This document shows positions 43,619 through 51,161 of a stretch of 64,000 nucleotides of DNA, one piece after another. Source of the DNA: Halorubrum alkaliphilum (GTDB lineage Archaea > Halobacteriota > Halobacteria > Halobacteriales > Haloferacaceae); the NCBI RefSeq assembly GCF_017873815.1, contig NZ_JAGGKQ010000009.1, forward strand, positions 25,527 to 89,526. The letters are read 5' to 3'. Made by a program: the position numbers and the translations under genes. The notes below the pieces were generated by a model. The model was not told the DNA's origin. It saw only the letters and a list, made by a program, of their open reading frames with translations, and ran no database searches. Within the stretch, counting starts at the first letter, position 1; the number at the start of each line of letters is the position of its first letter.

Positions 43619-44992
43619 TCACTCTGAAGGATGGCGCGCGGGGTGGTCCTCGCGGAGCCGCTCCTGCCCCTCCCCGAGGAGTCGCTCGCGAAGCGTGTCG
43701 CCCTCGCGGTCGGCGTCGGCGGGCGGAACCAGCCCACGCTCGCGGAGTTCGGGAACGACGAGGTCGACGAAGTCGGTGAGCGAGTCCGGCCGAACGACCT
43801 CCTTGACGTTGAACCCGTCGACACCGACCTCCTCGTGCCAGTACTCCAACTCGCTCGCGACGTGCTCGGGCGTGCCGACGATCTTCGGTGAGGTGGTCCC
43901 GAGCCCGCAGAACTCCGCGACCTCGCGGACGGTCCAGTCGCGGTTCGGCTGGGCCTTGGTGAACGCGTTCATCGTCCCTTGGATCGCGTCGGTCTCGATG
44001 TGTTCGACTTCGGTGTCCGGGTCGAGGTCGGACAGGTCCATGTCGAGAAAGCCGGACAGCAGCGCGAGCGTCCCCTCGACGTCGACGTGGTTCTTGTACT
44101 CCTCGTGTTTCGCCTCCGCGATCGCCTGCGTCTCGCCGACTATCGGAACGACGCCGATGAAGAACTTCAGGCTCTCCGGGTCGCGACCGTTGTCGGCGGC
44201 GCGTCCTTTCACGTCGGCCATGTACTCGCGGACGCCCTCCTCGGTCGGCTGGCTCGCGAACACCGCCTCCGCGTTGGCCGCCGCGAAGTCGCGCCCGCGG
44301 TCCGAGGATCCCGCCTGATACACGACCGGGGTACGCTGCGGCGAAGGCTCACAGCCGTGTGGCCCGGGAACCGAGAAGTGATCGCCCTCGTGGTCGATGG
44401 CATGGACCTTCTCCGGGTTCGTGTACCGCCCCGTCTCCCGGTCGCGTTCGACGGCGTCAGCCTCCCACGAGTCCTCCCAGAGCGCGTAGCAGACGTCGAG
44501 GAACTCGTCGGCGCGGTCGTATCGGGTCTCCTTGTCCATCCGTTCCTCGAGTCCGAGGTTCTCGGCGGCCGACTGTAGGTAGGAGGTGACGACGTTGATC
44601 GCGATCCGTCCGTCGGTGAGGTGATCGAGCGTCGAGAACTCCCGGGCGAGCTGGTACGGCTGCGTGTACGTCGTCGACCGCGTCACGGCAAACCCGAGGT
44701 CGTGGGTCGCGGCAGCCATCGCCGGAACCACCAGCTGCGGGTCGTTCGCGGGCGTCTGTATCGCCCGTTCGACGGCGACGTCGCGATCGTCGCCGTACAC
44801 GTCGTACACGCCGCGAACGTCCGCGAAAAAGACGGCATCGAACCCGCCCCGCTCCGCGGTTCGGGCGACCTCTGTCCAGTACTCGGCGTCCGTGTACTCC
44901 GGCGATCGGTCCCCCGGATACGTCCACGACCCCGGCGAGACGTGCTCGACAGAGTTCATCGTGAACAGATTGAGATGTAAGCGGTCGGTCAC
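43619..44992 (-). CDS. LLM-class flavin-dependent monooxygenase (NtaA/SnaA/DszA-like)
   Basis: This 457-aa FMNH2-using oxygenase has a bacterial-luciferase-like TIM barrel. Features of the NtaA/DszA group are the N-terminal 'HLNLFTMNSVEHVSPGSW', 'RTAERGGFDAVFFADV', 'LVVPAMAAATHDLGFAVT', 'FSTLDHLTDGRIAINVVTSY' and 'PVVYQAGSSDRGRDFAA'. Members oxidise aminopolycarboxylates, sulfur compounds or related molecules with flavin from a separate reductase; none is adjacent. The substrate is unknown. It stands alone on its strand. Confidence 0.88.
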   Translation of the reverse strand: MTDRLHLNLFTMNSVEHVSPGSWTYPGDRSPEYTDAEYWTEVARTAERGGFDAVFFADVRGVYDVYGDDRDVAVERAIQTPANDPQLVVPAMAAATHDLGFAVTRSTTYTQPYQLAREFSTLDHLTDGRIAINVVTSYLQSAAENLGLEERMDKETRYDRADEFLDVCYALWEDSWEADAVERDRETGRYTNPEKVHAIDHEGDHFSVPGPHGCEPSPQRTPVVYQAGSSDRGRDFAAANAEAVFASQPTEEGVREYMADVKGRAADNGRDPESLKFFIGVVPIVGETQAIAEAKHEEYKNHVDVEGTLALLSGFLDMDLSDLDPDTEVEHIETDAIQGTMNAFTKAQPNRDWTVREVAEFCGLGTTSPKIVGTPEHVASELEYWHEEVGVDGFNVKEVVRPDSLTDFVDLVVPELRERGLVPPADADREGDTLRERLLGEGQERLREDHPARHPSE

Positions 44993-45111
44993 ACCCGTCG
45001 TACGACCTCCGAGCCTAATACTCCCGAGATAGTGGCGGCACTTGTCGATTTCGCGGACGGCCGGACCGCCCCTGACCGCGTCGGCTCCGACGCCTCCGGC
45101 CTCGTCGACGG

Positions 45112-45519
45112 CTACGGCGTCAGCGGCTCGGTCCCGGAGACGTACGCGGCGAGGTCTGAGGTGGTGACGATCCCGATTGGAGTTCCCTCGTCGTCGACGA
45201 CGGGTACGTGGTGGAAGCCGTGTTCGACCATCGTCGCGGCGACCGCGGCGACGTCGTCCTGTGCGCCCGTCGTTATCGGGTCCGCCGTCATATATCGTTC
45301 GACGGTCGTCTCCGCTTTGGGTTGGCTCTTGGCGACGATCTCCACGAAATCCGTCGTCGTGAGGATCCCGACGAGGTGGCCGTCCTCGACGACGAGCGCG
45401 GAGCTGATGTCGTTGTCGAGCAGCACCCCTGCCGCGTCGACGACGAGCGTGTCCGGCGTCACCGTATGGAGGTCAGTCGTCATCAGGCGGGCCACGAAGA
45501 CGTCGTCTATCTCGTCCAT
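45112..45519 (-). CDS. Two-CBS-domain protein
   Basis: This 135-aa stand-alone Bateman module comprises two CBS domains ('VARLMTTDLHTVTPDTLV...LVGILTTTDFVEIVA' and 'VERYMTADPITTGAQDDV...PIGIVTTSDLAAYVS'). Such pairs bind adenine nucleotides and sense energy state or regulate partners (family knowledge); no effector domain is attached. The ATG at 45519 is chosen because a TATA-like box ends 24 bp before it and the longer frame adds basic, Tat-less sequence. Confidence 0.92.
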   Translation of the reverse strand: MDEIDDVFVARLMTTDLHTVTPDTLVVDAAGVLLDNDISSALVVEDGHLVGILTTTDFVEIVAKSQPKAETTVERYMTADPITTGAQDDVAAVAATMVEHGFHHVPVVDDEGTPIGIVTTSDLAAYVSGTEPLTP

Positions 45520-45538
45520 GTATGCGGATCCCGCCGTC

Positions 45539-45549
45539 GGCGTATAAGC
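45539..45549 (-). promoter_or_regulatory. TATA-like box of the CBS protein
   Basis: CGCTTATACGC on the minus strand lies about 20-30 bp before the ATG at 45519. Confidence 0.55.
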
Positions 45550-45618
45550 GTTCTCACGAGTGGCACGACAACGACCGGTCCGTGGGGGTGTCCCGGGTTC
45601 GGACACGTCGGGATCGAC

Positions 45619-46575
45619 TCACAGGAACCGTGAAAGTCCGGACTGTCGCCGTGGCCCTCCCTCGTCGGGATCGGCGACCCACGCGGTTCGCTCGTCGCGG
45701 AGTCGGTCACGGTCGACTGATGGTCGATCCGCTGGCTCATGGGGGTGACACGACGGTCCACACTCCCGTCCGGGGTCGACGACGCGCTCGAACTCCTCGC
45801 AGTACGGTCGCCCGTCCGCCGTCGTCGTCGCGTGGGCACAGGCTGGCGGGTCGGGTCGCCACCCCTTCCCGTACGCGCGCTCGGCTATCCGTCGTCGCTT
45901 CCGTGCCTTCGCACGAGGATCGACGATCGACACGTCGGTCCGGAGGCCGCGCTCCTCGCGGATCTCGACACCCGAGTCGTTCGGTTTCAACGCGGTCGGC
46001 TCGCGGAGCACTTCGCGCTCGTCCGTCTCGGGATCGAACCGCCAGACGCCGACCGCGTCAGGGATACGGTTGAGATGTGCGCGGGTGACGTAGGAGGCGG
46101 TCGCGAGGACGACCTCGTCGAACAGCCCGAGTGTGACGTCGTACCGTAGCTGGGACTCCAGATCCCCGGGCTCCCCGAGGTCCGGTTTGTTCTCGATCGC
46201 GGTCATCGAGCCGATCCAGTCGTCCGGGTAGCGCGCGGTCGCGCGAACGACGGGTCGCCCGTCGCGTCGCTCTCGTTCGAGATACCCGGCCCCGACGGCG
46301 GCGTCGGCCACAGCAGTCGCTCGCCCCGGCGGTAGATCGAACGCCTCGGCGACGGGAACGGCCTCACCCGGGCCGACCCGTGCCTCGATGGCCGCCGCGG
46401 GGATCCGATCCTCGGAGATGGCAGCCCGGTCGTCGAAGCCGGGACCGGGCTCCAGCACGCAGACGTCGACGATCCGCGTTCCCGGAACAGTCACTCCCGA
46501 TCCGAGCTGTCGGGCGAGAACGCGGTCCGACGATTCGAGGGCCGCACACAGCGCCAACTCGAACCGGAACTCCAT
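45619..46575 (-). CDS. DUF5787-family protein, possible PD-(D/E)XK-like nuclease fold
   Basis: This 318-aa haloarchaeal protein resembles DUF5787 (from memory). The N-terminal region (1-125) is alpha/beta with 'RIVDVCVLEPGPGFDDRAA'. The core has 'MTAIENKPDLGEPGDLESQLRYDV', where E and K spaced E-x-K plus a preceding acidic residue resemble a nuclease-like catalytic strand; this is inference. The C-terminus carries a Cys/His group ('CAHATTTADGRPYCEEF', 'GRECGPSCHPHEP') that may bind zinc. Its function is unproven; it is monocistronic. Confidence 0.7.
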   Translation of the reverse strand: MEFRFELALCAALESSDRVLARQLGSGVTVPGTRIVDVCVLEPGPGFDDRAAISEDRIPAAAIEARVGPGEAVPVAEAFDLPPGRATAVADAAVGAGYLERERRDGRPVVRATARYPDDWIGSMTAIENKPDLGEPGDLESQLRYDVTLGLFDEVVLATASYVTRAHLNRIPDAVGVWRFDPETDEREVLREPTALKPNDSGVEIREERGLRTDVSIVDPRAKARKRRRIAERAYGKGWRPDPPACAHATTTADGRPYCEEFERVVDPGRECGPSCHPHEPADRPSVDRDRLRDERTAWVADPDEGGPRRQSGLSRFL

Positions 46576-46649
46576 GTCTCAGCTAGGACCGACCGGGAGT
46601 AAAACGTCTCGGCCGAAACCCGTATTCGATCGGACCACCTAGCTCCGAC

Positions 46650-47039
46650 ATGCGCCCGGTCACGCGGAACCTCCTCATCGCCATCGCGCTGGTCGTCGTC
46701 GCCCTGCTCGCGTTGGGCGCGCTCCCCAGCTATCTCGGCAGCGGGGACCCCTATTATCTCACGGCCGAGTCGATAGAGAGCGACGAACCGGCCGTCGATG
46801 TCAACGACGTGGACGAGCGGCGGTACCCGTTCCTCACGGGTGCGCTAAACAGCCCTGAAGGCCGCTCGGACGGGTATCAGCTCGGTCCGTACGGACTGAA
46901 GGAGTGGTTCACACACACGCCCTTCGACGAGGTCGACGCCCTCTCACAACGGGTCGCCGAGGCGACCGTCGATGACGGCGTCCGCGTCGAGCGCGACGGG
47001 CAACTCTATTACGTCGAAGTGACCCAGTCACCGTCATGA
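46650..47039 (+). CDS. Membrane-anchored hypothetical protein
   Basis: This 129-aa protein has one N-terminal transmembrane helix (NLLIAIALVVVALLALGAL) and an extracytoplasmic acidic domain with 'SGDPYYLTAESIESDEPAV' and a conserved-looking 'DERRYPFLTGAL'. No cysteine is present. It overlaps the NUDIX gene by 4 bp (ATGA), so the two are co-translated; the functional link is unknown. Confidence 0.72.
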   Translation: MRPVTRNLLIAIALVVVALLALGALPSYLGSGDPYYLTAESIESDEPAVDVNDVDERRYPFLTGALNSPEGRSDGYQLGPYGLKEWFTHTPFDEVDALSQRVAEATVDDGVRVERDGQLYYVEVTQSPS

Positions 47040-47695
47040 ACGACGAGACAGCCGACGGCGACCTCTCGGACCGGAACACGACGGACGATCCGCCGGCCGC
47101 GACCGGAGCCGACGACCTCCGCGGCCTCCCGGCGTTTTCCGACGGGCGGCTCCACTCGCTGCCGGGCGAACCGGAGTGGCCGGTCTGGGAGGTTGCGGTC
47201 GAGTACGACCCCGGCTGGTTCGTCGGCGGATACGACCGCGTCGAGCAGCCTGACGGGACCGAAAAGCAGTATTACTGGGCCGAACTTCCGCCGGCGACCG
47301 TCGTGATCGCGGTCGCCGACGACGAGGTCCTGTTCGTCGAACAGTACCGACCGACGGTACGGAACACGCAGATGGAGCTTCCTGCGGGGGTCGTCGAGCC
47401 GGGCGAGTCGTACACCGCTGCCGGCGCGCGCGAACTCGCCGAGGAGACCGGCTTTTCTCCGTCGTCGACGTTGCTGCTTCAGGAGGTGTGGTGTTCGACG
47501 GGCGTGCTCCGACACAAGCGAGGCTACGTGTTCGCGGAGGGGTTGGAGCCGGTCGATGTCGAGGCCGACAGCAACGAGTTCCTCGTCCCACACGCGGTGC
47601 CGGTCGACGAGGCGCTCGAGATCGCTCGGGAGCCCCCCACGAACGACGCGACGCTGGAGGGGTTACTGGTAGCGAAGGAGGACGGTCTTTTATAA
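47036..47695 (+). CDS. NUDIX hydrolase (ADP-ribose pyrophosphatase-like)
   Basis: This 219-aa Mg-dependent pyrophosphohydrolase has the NUDIX box 'GVVEPGESYTAAGARELAEETGF', which fits G-x5-E-x7-R-E-x2-E-E-x-G. 'LFVEQYRPTVRNTQMELPAG' before it is typical of ADP-sugar hydrolases. The N-terminal 40 residues are acidic and probably disordered. The exact substrate (ADP-ribose, ADP-glucose or another) cannot be told from sequence. It is coupled to the small membrane protein upstream. Confidence 0.9.
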   Translation: MNDETADGDLSDRNTTDDPPAATGADDLRGLPAFSDGRLHSLPGEPEWPVWEVAVEYDPGWFVGGYDRVEQPDGTEKQYYWAELPPATVVIAVADDEVLFVEQYRPTVRNTQMELPAGVVEPGESYTAAGARELAEETGFSPSSTLLLQEVWCSTGVLRHKRGYVFAEGLEPVDVEADSNEFLVPHAVPVDEALEIAREPPTNDATLEGLLVAKEDGLL

Positions 47696-47767
47696 ACCCG
47701 AGTCATTACGACTCATGCCTAGTTTTATTAAATTATACTACTTCTATCACCCCTATTCATAACAAGG

Positions 47768-47777
47768 CTTTTTATAC
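47768..47777 (+). promoter_or_regulatory. TATA box of the small zinc-finger gene, in an AT-rich patch
   Basis: CTTTTTATAC lies 25-34 bp before the ATG at 47802. The surrounding 47696-47801 is strikingly AT-rich for this genome and also holds a GAGTC/GACTC hairpin and T-rich runs that may end the NUDIX transcript. Confidence 0.65.
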
Positions 47778-47801
47778 TCAAGCTCCTTAGTTAATAACAC
47801 G

Positions 47802-47954
47802 ATGACACTCACCTGCGCGGACTGTGATTCGGAGTTCACCACGGCGGCCGCACTCACCCAGCACCTCCCGCTCCACCACGACACGTGTGGCGTCTGTAAC
47901 GAGCGGTTCGACGACACCGACACGCTTCGCGAACACGTCCACGAAGCCCACTAA
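47802..47954 (+). CDS. Small protein with two C2H2 zinc fingers (50 aa)
   Basis: The frame MTLTCADCDSEF... ends in TAA at 47954. Finger 1 has Cys5, Cys8, His21 and His25 (C-x2-C-x12-H-x3-H). Finger 2 has Cys29, Cys32, His45 and His50 (C-x2-C-x12-H-x4-H). Nothing else is in the protein. GC-rich third positions and a strong TATA box at -25 to -34 show that it is expressed, probably as a leaderless mRNA. Tiny zinc-finger proteins of this type are known in Haloferax, where several affect biofilm or swarming; this one's role is unknown. Confidence 0.85.
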   Translation: MTLTCADCDSEFTTAAALTQHLPLHHDTCGVCNERFDDTDTLREHVHEAH

Positions 47955-48031
47955 CGGCGCTGTCGACCGCCCACACGGACGTGTTTCGATCCGTTGAGAT
48001 CCGTTCATAAGTGGTTGATTACGGATCGATC

Positions 48032-48154
48032 GTGAACACGTCCAAAGCTCCGGCCGTCGCGTCGTGCCGACGACTGCCCTTTTGAGTCCCACTTACGCAC
48101 CGCACTCGCACCGCACCCGCACGCCTTCCCGGTCTCGCGGCCCCCTTCGGCCGC
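48032..48154 (-). repeat. Dispersed hairpin-bearing non-coding repeat, copy 2
   Basis: Read on the minus strand: a GCGGCC/GGCCGC hairpin (48137-48154), then GGTGCGGTGCGAGTGCGG, then the box GTGGGACTCAAAAGGGCAG (48074-48092), a short CGTCG/CGACG stem and the tail GGAGCTTTGGACGTG. The order matches 63.1-63.3 kb and in part 23.5 kb. It fills most of the gap 47955-48302 between the zinc-finger gene and nadE; no coding potential is seen. Confidence 0.6.
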
Positions 48155-48270
48155 CGCGTCCCTCGCCCGCCGGTCGTGTGAAGCCGGGAACACGCGTCGC
48201 CATAGGTTTATAAACGCCATTTATGTAGGGGATAACCCCACGAACAGTCAGCTTCTCTCGCCGATGGGGA

Positions 48271-48280
48271 GCTATTAATC
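48271..48280 (+). promoter_or_regulatory. TATA-like box of nadE
   Basis: GCTATTAATC ends 23 bp before the nadE ATG at 48303. Confidence 0.5.
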
Positions 48281-48302
48281 GTCTCAACCCCTGTCTCTCC
48301 GT

Positions 48303-49136
48303 ATGAGCCAGATCTCAGACCAGTCGGTGTTGCTGTCGGACGACCCGCCGCTCGACCTTCGGCTGTCGGAGTCGGAACTGGAGGCGACCCGTGAGCGCAT
48401 CGTCTCGTTTATCAGTGATCTCGTCGACGACGCCGGCGCGAAGGGGGCCGTGCTCGGCCTCTCGGGCGGCATCGACTCGACGCTGACCGCGTACCTCGCC
48501 GTCGAGGCGCTCGGCGAGGACGGTCTCCACGGAATCACGATGCCCTCGGAGGTGAACGATCCCGACGTGATGAGCGACGCCGAGCGCGTCGCCGACGCGC
48601 TCGGGATCGAGTACGACGTCGTCGAGATCCAGCCGATCGCGGAGTCCGTCTTCGAGGCGCTTCCCGGTCCCGCCGAGGACCGGATGGCGAAAGGCAACGT
48701 GTACGTTCGCACCCGAGCCGTCTGTAACTACTTCGTCGCCAACGCGGAGAACCGGGTCGTGTTGGGCACCGGGAACCGCGCGGAGGCGATGACGGGCTAC
48801 TTCACGAAGTACGGCGACCAGGCCGTCGACTGCAACCCGATCGGGAACCTGTACAAACAGCAGGTGCGCCAACTGGCGGCGCACGTTGGCGTTCCGCGCG
48901 ATCTGGTGATGCAGGAGCCGACGGCGGGGATGTGGGAGGGACAGACCGACGCCGAGGAGATGGGGCTCGACTACGACACCGTCGACGCGATCCTCGCGGT
49001 CCACGTCGACGGCGGACTCCCGCGGACGGCGGCGGCGCGGGAGCTGGGCGTTCCCGTCGAGGCGGTCGACCGCGTCGTCGAACTATACGAGCGGAGCGCA
49101 CACAAACGCTCGATGCCGCCCGCTCCGGAACGGTAG
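48303..49136 (+). CDS. nadE: NAD+ synthetase (NH3-dependent)
   Basis: This 277-aa enzyme amidates nicotinic-acid adenine dinucleotide to NAD+ with ATP and ammonia. The P-loop-like PPi motif is LSGGIDSTL, and 'LGTGNRAEAMTGYFTKYGDQAVDCNPIGNLYK' forms the NaAD site. There is no glutaminase domain, so it uses free ammonia. The start fits with TATA at -23. The C-terminus ends with basic residues (ERSAHKRSMPPA), as in archaeal NadE. Confidence 0.97.
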   Translation: MSQISDQSVLLSDDPPLDLRLSESELEATRERIVSFISDLVDDAGAKGAVLGLSGGIDSTLTAYLAVEALGEDGLHGITMPSEVNDPDVMSDAERVADALGIEYDVVEIQPIAESVFEALPGPAEDRMAKGNVYVRTRAVCNYFVANAENRVVLGTGNRAEAMTGYFTKYGDQAVDCNPIGNLYKQQVRQLAAHVGVPRDLVMQEPTAGMWEGQTDAEEMGLDYDTVDAILAVHVDGGLPRTAAARELGVPVEAVDRVVELYERSAHKRSMPPAPER

Positions 49137-49148
49137 CGGGTCACCCGT

Positions 49149-49298
49149 TCAGGCGTCGTGGGCGCGTTCCTTCGCGACCTCCGCGATCCCCGCGTTCGCG
49201 GAACAGTTCGGGCACGCGTGGATACGACCGCGCTTGTCGGAGAACACGCGGGCAAACCGCTCGGAGACGTGCGCCTCGCAGTGTTCACAAGTGGGCAT
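49149..49298 (-). CDS. Small zinc-ribbon protein (49 aa, DUF7563-like)
   Basis: The frame opens at ATG 49298 (MPTCEHCEAHVSERFARVF) and ends at TGA 49149. Two CxxC knuckles, Cys4/Cys7 and Cys29/Cys32 (ACPNCS), could bind one zinc. This layout matches a widespread haloarchaeal family I recall as DUF7563. It is too short for many gene finders. Codon use is like neighbouring genes. The function is unknown; it is convergent with nadE, 12 bp apart. Confidence 0.78.
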   Translation of the reverse strand: MPTCEHCEAHVSERFARVFSDKRGRIHACPNCSANAGIAEVAKERAHDA

Positions 49299-49485
49299 GA
49301 TGTGAGGCGGTATCGTGAGTCATGTTCCGTACACCTATGAGAAGGGTCCGTAGACGGAAGACGCCTTTCCAAATTCAGTCCAAAATTCGACCCGAATCGA
49401 TCACGACACGTCGACGCTAGCCATCGAATCCGGCGGAAAACGCGATGAGCGGCGTCCAAACGAAACCGCGATTCGTTCCGTCCGT

Positions 49486-50592
49486 CTAGAACTCTCGCAG
49501 CGATTCGAGAACCTCGTGGGCGGATCCGTCGTCGATCGCTTCGCGGGCCGCCTCCAGACCCGCCTCGATCGAGTCGACGTCCTCGCGAGCGTAGATCCGG
49601 AGCGCGGCGTTGACCGCCACCGCGTCCGCGAACGCGCCGTCGCGCTCGCCCGCGAGCACGTCCTCGGTGATCGCGGCGGACTCGACGGCGACGTCGTCGA
49701 CCGCGAGATCCTCCTCCTCGAGGTCCATCCCGTAGTCAGCGGTCTCGATCTCGAAGTCGTTGAAGGTAGCGCCATCGCTCCCGCCGGCACCCGTATCGTT
49801 TGTGCCTTCCTCGGCCGCGGTCCACTCCGCGACCTTCGTGTAGCCGGGTCGGACGTCGTCGTACCCCTCCATGCCCTGGAACATCAGGACGCGGTCGAGG
49901 TCGTGGAACTCGCTTTCGACGAACGTGTCGACCACCTTCTTCGCGAACGCGAGGTGATAGAAGGAGCCGAGGTGCGTGGACGCACCGGCGGGGTTCGCCA
50001 GCGTCTCGATGGTGTTGACGAACGAGCGGACACCCATCATGTCGCGGCGGTCGAACAGGTCGTCGATCGCGGGGTTGAACGTCGGCTGGTAGTAGAAGCC
50101 GAAGCCGGTCTCGTCGACCATATCGGCGGAGTCGCGGGGGGTCAGCTCCGTCGCGACGCCGAGCTCGTCGAGGACGTGTTTGTACGAGTCCTGCTTCTGC
50201 GTCGGCACCCGGTCGCCCGAGTGGACGACGACGGGAGTGCCCGCGGCGGCCGCGACGACGCCGGCCGCGACGCCGAGGATCGCAGTTCGGCCCTTGCCGT
50301 CGTAGTTCGCACCGCAGTCGACCGGGTCACAGTCCGGTTCCGCATACTCGACGCGCTCGCACATGACGTCGACGTACGCGCCGAGCTCCTCGGCGGTGTT
50401 GCGCTTCCAGCGGTTCGCGAGCCAGAACGCCCCGAGCGTCGTCGGGTCCGGCTCGCCCGCGAGGATCCGCTCGAACGCCTCGGTCGCCTGTGCGCGCGTC
50501 AGGTCGTCGGCCGACTTGTGGCCGGATCCGCAGACCTCGGTCATCAGCCGCTTGAGGGGCCACTCGCCGAACTCCTGGGTCGCCTGAGCCAT
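49486..50592 (-). CDS. TrpD-like phosphoribosyltransferase (anthranilate PRT family, TrpD2-type)
   Basis: This 368-aa protein has the glycosyltransferase family 3 fold. The N-terminal helical domain has 'LTRAQATEAFERILAGEPD', and the PRPP region has 'PVDCGANYDGKGRTAILGVAAG' and 'VVVHSGDRVPTQK'. No trp genes are nearby, and the PRPP and anthranilate motifs are altered relative to true TrpD (GTGGD appears as CGANYDG). It is therefore probably a paralogue with another or no PRT activity. The ATG at 50592 removes a long spurious extension. Confidence 0.8.
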   Translation of the reverse strand: MAQATQEFGEWPLKRLMTEVCGSGHKSADDLTRAQATEAFERILAGEPDPTTLGAFWLANRWKRNTAEELGAYVDVMCERVEYAEPDCDPVDCGANYDGKGRTAILGVAAGVVAAAAGTPVVVHSGDRVPTQKQDSYKHVLDELGVATELTPRDSADMVDETGFGFYYQPTFNPAIDDLFDRRDMMGVRSFVNTIETLANPAGASTHLGSFYHLAFAKKVVDTFVESEFHDLDRVLMFQGMEGYDDVRPGYTKVAEWTAAEEGTNDTGAGGSDGATFNDFEIETADYGMDLEEEDLAVDDVAVESAAITEDVLAGERDGAFADAVAVNAALRIYAREDVDSIEAGLEAAREAIDDGSAHEVLESLREF

Positions 50593-50929
50593 ACACCTCG
50601 TTCGGGTTTGTGAACGAAAAGCCTCCCGCTCGACTCCCGGTGCGTGGGAACGACCCGGGGTGGACACGAGACGCCCGCGGGGAGCGTCGGTCGATCGGAC
50701 GGTGCGTCTCCACGCGTCCCGTCCGGGGCCCACGCTGCGCGCGCGATGTCTCAGGAAGAAACGTGACCCCAAGACCGTGACACTCGTTACCAAATTAACA
50801 TCGACGGTTCGTCCAGATTTATCTCTCATACTTTGCGCTATTCAAGTATCTGTGGGATACAGACCGCGAACTCGGGTCTAAAATCCGGTACTATTATATG
50901 TTCGTCCATCTAGTATTAGTCCGTACCCG
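50593..50929. other. 337-bp gap with divergent promoters
   Basis: No gene is seen. The right part holds AT-rich CTATTATATG (50891-50900), a likely TATA box for the small protein at 50930. Earlier AT-rich stretches (about 50790-50850) carry several weak boxes. The left part is GC-rich and featureless. Confidence 0.5.
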
Positions 50930-51088
50930 ATGACGTCCAAATCCGTCGCAACCGCGTTGACGCTGTACCGCTCCCGGACCCTGACGCTCGAACAGGCGGC
51001 GACCGTCGGCGGCTGTTCGACCGCCCAACTCGAGGAGAGCGCACGAGCGTTCGACCCGGTCCCGGCCGAGCACGCGGCCGACGACTGA
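50930..51088 (+). CDS. Small HTH-like protein (52 aa, DUF7317-like)
   Basis: A 52-aa frame from ATG 50930 to TGA 51088. The middle (LYRSRTLTLEQAATVGGCSTAQLEESA) looks like a helix-turn-helix, with a short acidic tail. It resembles a haloarchaeal family I recall as DUF7317. Codon third positions are GC-biased and a TATA-like box lies 30-39 bp upstream. A DNA-binding role is inferred from the fold only. The next gene, ahbAB, starts 74 bp later on the same strand. Confidence 0.7.
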   Translation: MTSKSVATALTLYRSRTLTLEQAATVGGCSTAQLEESARAFDPVPAEHAADD

Positions 51089-51161
51089 TCCGACCGGAGT
51101 TCTCCGCCGACGCTTCGGCCGCTCCGAAACCGGTAGATACCTCCCGCCCGTAGCGAACGTA

